This document shows, in pieces, positions 62,404-64,000 of a stretch of 64,000 bases of DNA. Each line of letters starts with the position of its first letter. Position 1 is the first letter of the stretch. A model generated the notes under the pieces. It was not told where the DNA came from. It saw only the letters and a list, made by a program, of their open reading frames with translations, and did no database searches. Both the position numbers and the translations under genes were made by a program. The DNA is taken from the NCBI GenBank assembly GCA_013360465.1, contig JABWBO010000009.1, positions 1-64,000 on the forward strand, given 5' to 3'. The DNA comes from Anaerolineae bacterium. Lineage in GTDB: Bacteria; Chloroflexota; Anaerolineae; Aggregatilineales; Phototrophicaceae.

Positions 62404-63189
62404 TCAGAGGCGGCGAAAGGCGATCCAGTAATGGTCGGCGGCGTTCGCCAGCCAGGGGGCGCGCCCGGCGGAGTCATCGAGCCGCAGCAGCGCCCGCAGC
62501 AGGCGTGGACGCCGTTCGACCGCGCCGTACACGTCGCTCGGCGGCAGGAAGACGCCAAGGGGCAGCGCTTCAATGCGCCGGAACTGGACGGCAAAGGCGC
62601 GCGTCACCTGCCCGACCGACGGGTAGCGCAGCCGGATCGCCGGCGCAGCAGGATCAGGCTGGAAGCCGGTCGTCGTCCGCAGCCGGCGGAGCGCCGTCGC
62701 GAATTCGCCATGCGCCGCGTGCCAGCCGATCTCCCACAGGCACAGCGGAGCCATGACCCCGAACGCCGCCGTCCCGCCGGGGCGCAGGCGCTCCGCCAGC
62801 CATTCCGCCAGCGCCGCGAGATCGCCGGCACAGTTGAGGACGCCGAAGTTGGCGAACGCCAGCGCGTAGGGCGGGTCGGGAGACAATCCGCCGGGGAGGA
62901 TGTTGAGATCGAGGCGCTCCAGCCGCACATTCGGCAGGTCGGCGCACTTGGCGCGGGCGAGCGCCAGCATCGCCGGGCTGGAGTCGGTCGCTGTCACCGA
63001 GAATCCACGCTCGCCGAAGAAGCGCGCATCCTCCCCTGTGCCGCAGCCGAGTTCGAGGATCGCCCCGCCGGGTTCTACGTAGGGCAGCAGGTGTGCCTGC
63101 GCCCGCCCCCGCAGATGACGGGCGATGGGGCTGCGGGTGAAGGCGGCGTCGTATTCGGGCGCGAGGGCGTCAAACGGCTGGGACGGCAT
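62404..63189 (-). CDS. Class I SAM-dependent methyltransferase
   Basis: The 261-residue protein has motif I ILELGCGTGEDARFF (about residues 40-54), motif II-like FSVTATDSSPAMLALARAK and a post-I segment YALAFANFGVLNC. This is a Methyltransf_25/11-type fold with an uncharacterised acceptor. The start ATG 63189 lies 20 bp inside the 3' end of the radical SAM gene on the same strand, so translation is likely coupled and the two may modify one substrate. Confidence 0.85.
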   Translation of the reverse strand: MPSQPFDALAPEYDAAFTRSPIARHLRGRAQAHLLPYVEPGGAILELGCGTGEDARFFGERGFSVTATDSSPAMLALARAKCADLPNVRLERLDLNILPGGLSPDPPYALAFANFGVLNCAGDLAALAEWLAERLRPGGTAAFGVMAPLCLWEIGWHAAHGEFATALRRLRTTTGFQPDPAAPAIRLRYPSVGQVTRAFAVQFRRIEALPLGVFLPPSDVYGAVERRPRLLRALLRLDDSAGRAPWLANAADHYWIAFRRL

Positions 63190-64000
63190 CCGCCTGTTCC
63201 CGCACGCTGGCCCGCCCGGCGGCGGTCTCGCGCTCGCCCTGCGTCAACGCCATGCCAACCCGCCCGACCAGCGCACTCGCCGTCAGCTTCGCCTGGCGCG
63301 GAAGATTCCTGTCGCCGGACTGGCGCGCCCGATTCAGCGCCACTTCGCTGACCATCCAGCGGGTGGCGAAGCGGTAGAACCGTCGGCTGCGCCGTCCTAC
63401 AACGATCAGATCGCGGTCGCTGCGCGCTTCCCAGGGCTGGTCGGCGACGATGCGATCTTCGACCTGCGCGTAGTAGGGCGTCCCCTTGATCGGATAGGCG
63501 ACGGTGGTCAGAAAGATGTCCGGGTTAGCATCCTTGAGATGCGCCGTCGTCTCGCGCAGATCGAGGATTTCCTCGCCTTCGTAGCCGAGCATGATGAACA
63601 TACCCGTCTCGATGCCCCGCGCCTTGAGTTTTTTGGTCACGGCGCGCACGTCTTCGGCATCGACCTTGCGCCGCATGGCGTCCAGGATGCGCTGCGAGCC
63701 GCTCTCGCTGCCGTTCCACAGACGAAAGCAGCCCATCTCAGCCAGTACCTCGATGACCGCGTCGTCCAGCCGGTCGGCGCGCGAGATGCACTCAAACGGG
63801 ATGCGCACGCCGCGCTTCTTCAGCGCCTCGGCATACTGGAAAAACCAGCGCCGGTTGATGGCGAAGACATCATCGGCATACCAGATCAGGTCAGGATTGT
63901 AGCGTTCTTTGATCCACAGCAGCTCGTCGGCGGCGTCATCCGGCGTGCGGCGGCGGTGGGTGCTGCCATAGACGCTGTGGCTGCACCAGGTGCAGGTATA
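63170..64000 (-). CDS. Radical SAM protein, partial (5' end beyond the window)
   Basis: The frame is open to base 64000, giving 276 residues of the C-terminal part. It begins in the cluster-binding region with YTCTWCSHSVYG, the end of a C-x3-C-x2-C motif. GCFRLWNGSESGSQRILDAM and FIMLGYEGEEILDLRETTAH follow, as in B12-binding radical SAM proteins such as the one at 53288. The N-terminal domain, presumably cobalamin-binding, lies outside the window. It is the upstream partner of the methyltransferase at 62404. Confidence 0.85.
   Translation of the reverse strand, partial: YTCTWCSHSVYGSTHRRRTPDDAADELLWIKERYNPDLIWYADDVFAINRRWFFQYAEALKKRGVRIPFECISRADRLDDAVIEVLAEMGCFRLWNGSESGSQRILDAMRRKVDAEDVRAVTKKLKARGIETGMFIMLGYEGEEILDLRETTAHLKDANPDIFLTTVAYPIKGTPYYAQVEDRIVADQPWEARSDRDLIVVGRRSRRFYRFATRWMVSEVALNRARQSGDRNLPRQAKLTASALVGRVGMALTQGERETAAGRASVREQADAVPAV

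Overview
The window is almost entirely protein-coding, GC-rich bacterial DNA, and it looks like two different genomes joined near 3.23-3.37 kb. Positions 1 to about 3228 hold a partial membrane protein with an octapeptide-repeat tail, a fused-domain iron(III)-type ABC permease, a small membrane-anchored unknown and the first ~43 codons of an M16 (insulinase-type) peptidase. Style and composition there suggest a Planctomycetota/Phycisphaerae-like source (inference). The M16 reading frame then breaks. About 130 bp resembling the N-terminus of a Uma2-family nuclease follow, and then the C-terminal half of an Agl23-like membrane glycosyltransferase that lacks its N-terminal half. From there to 64 kb the content fits Chloroflexota, probably Anaerolineae (inference): Agl23-type glycosyltransferases, GT39 membrane proteins, Uma2, a Ser/Thr kinase fused to an AAA/TPR regulator, an AtuA-type carboxylase cluster, B12-binding radical SAM proteins and interspersed GGGGCGAGCC-type repeats.

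Layout after the junction. 3.3-9.8 kb: truncated Agl23-like gene, ECF sigma factor, zinc-finger anti-sigma and a 1303-residue Agl23-NHL fusion. 9.8-10.1 kb: intergenic block with a hairpin, a short dispersed repeat, a bidirectional terminator and a MITE-like nested inverted repeat. 10.1-14.7 kb (minus strand): small membrane protein, monohaem cytochrome c lipoprotein and a heterodimeric ABC exporter with one degenerate ATP site. 14.8-21.5 kb: three GT39-like membrane glycosyltransferases around a D-2-hydroxyacid dehydrogenase. 21.7-25.3 kb: TPR protein, tandem-HTH regulator and a GAF/PAS histidine kinase. 25.4-31.0 kb: APC permease and, divergently, a kinase-AAA-TPR protein.

31.2-35.6 kb is a tight four-gene operon: Npt1/Npt2-like transporter, C39-like cysteine peptidase, Cache/HAMP sensor without an output domain, and an ATP-grasp ligase. 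I find no description that fits it, so it is my main candidate for an undescribed system. 35.7-44.5 kb encodes carboxyltransferase, acyl-CoA dehydrogenase, AtuA, the AtuA partner, enoyl-CoA hydratase and biotin carboxylase. This is an acyclic-terpene (Atu) or leucine/isovalerate-type pathway, interrupted by Uma2, a small membrane protein and a B3/4-domain protein. 44.6-50.1 kb is a peptide ABC transporter operon with its two ATPases fused.

50.2-64 kb is a mixed region: DUF2461, an FmdB zinc ribbon, an amidohydrolase, two tandem flavin/F420 split-barrel proteins, two radical SAM proteins, a Clp ATPase with a dead-looking D1 site, a phosphohexomutase, a chitosanase-like enzyme, a flippase, an MFS transporter and a methyltransferase. 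No tRNA, rRNA, CRISPR array or recognisable transposase was seen. All calls come from reading the sequence; no database search was run.
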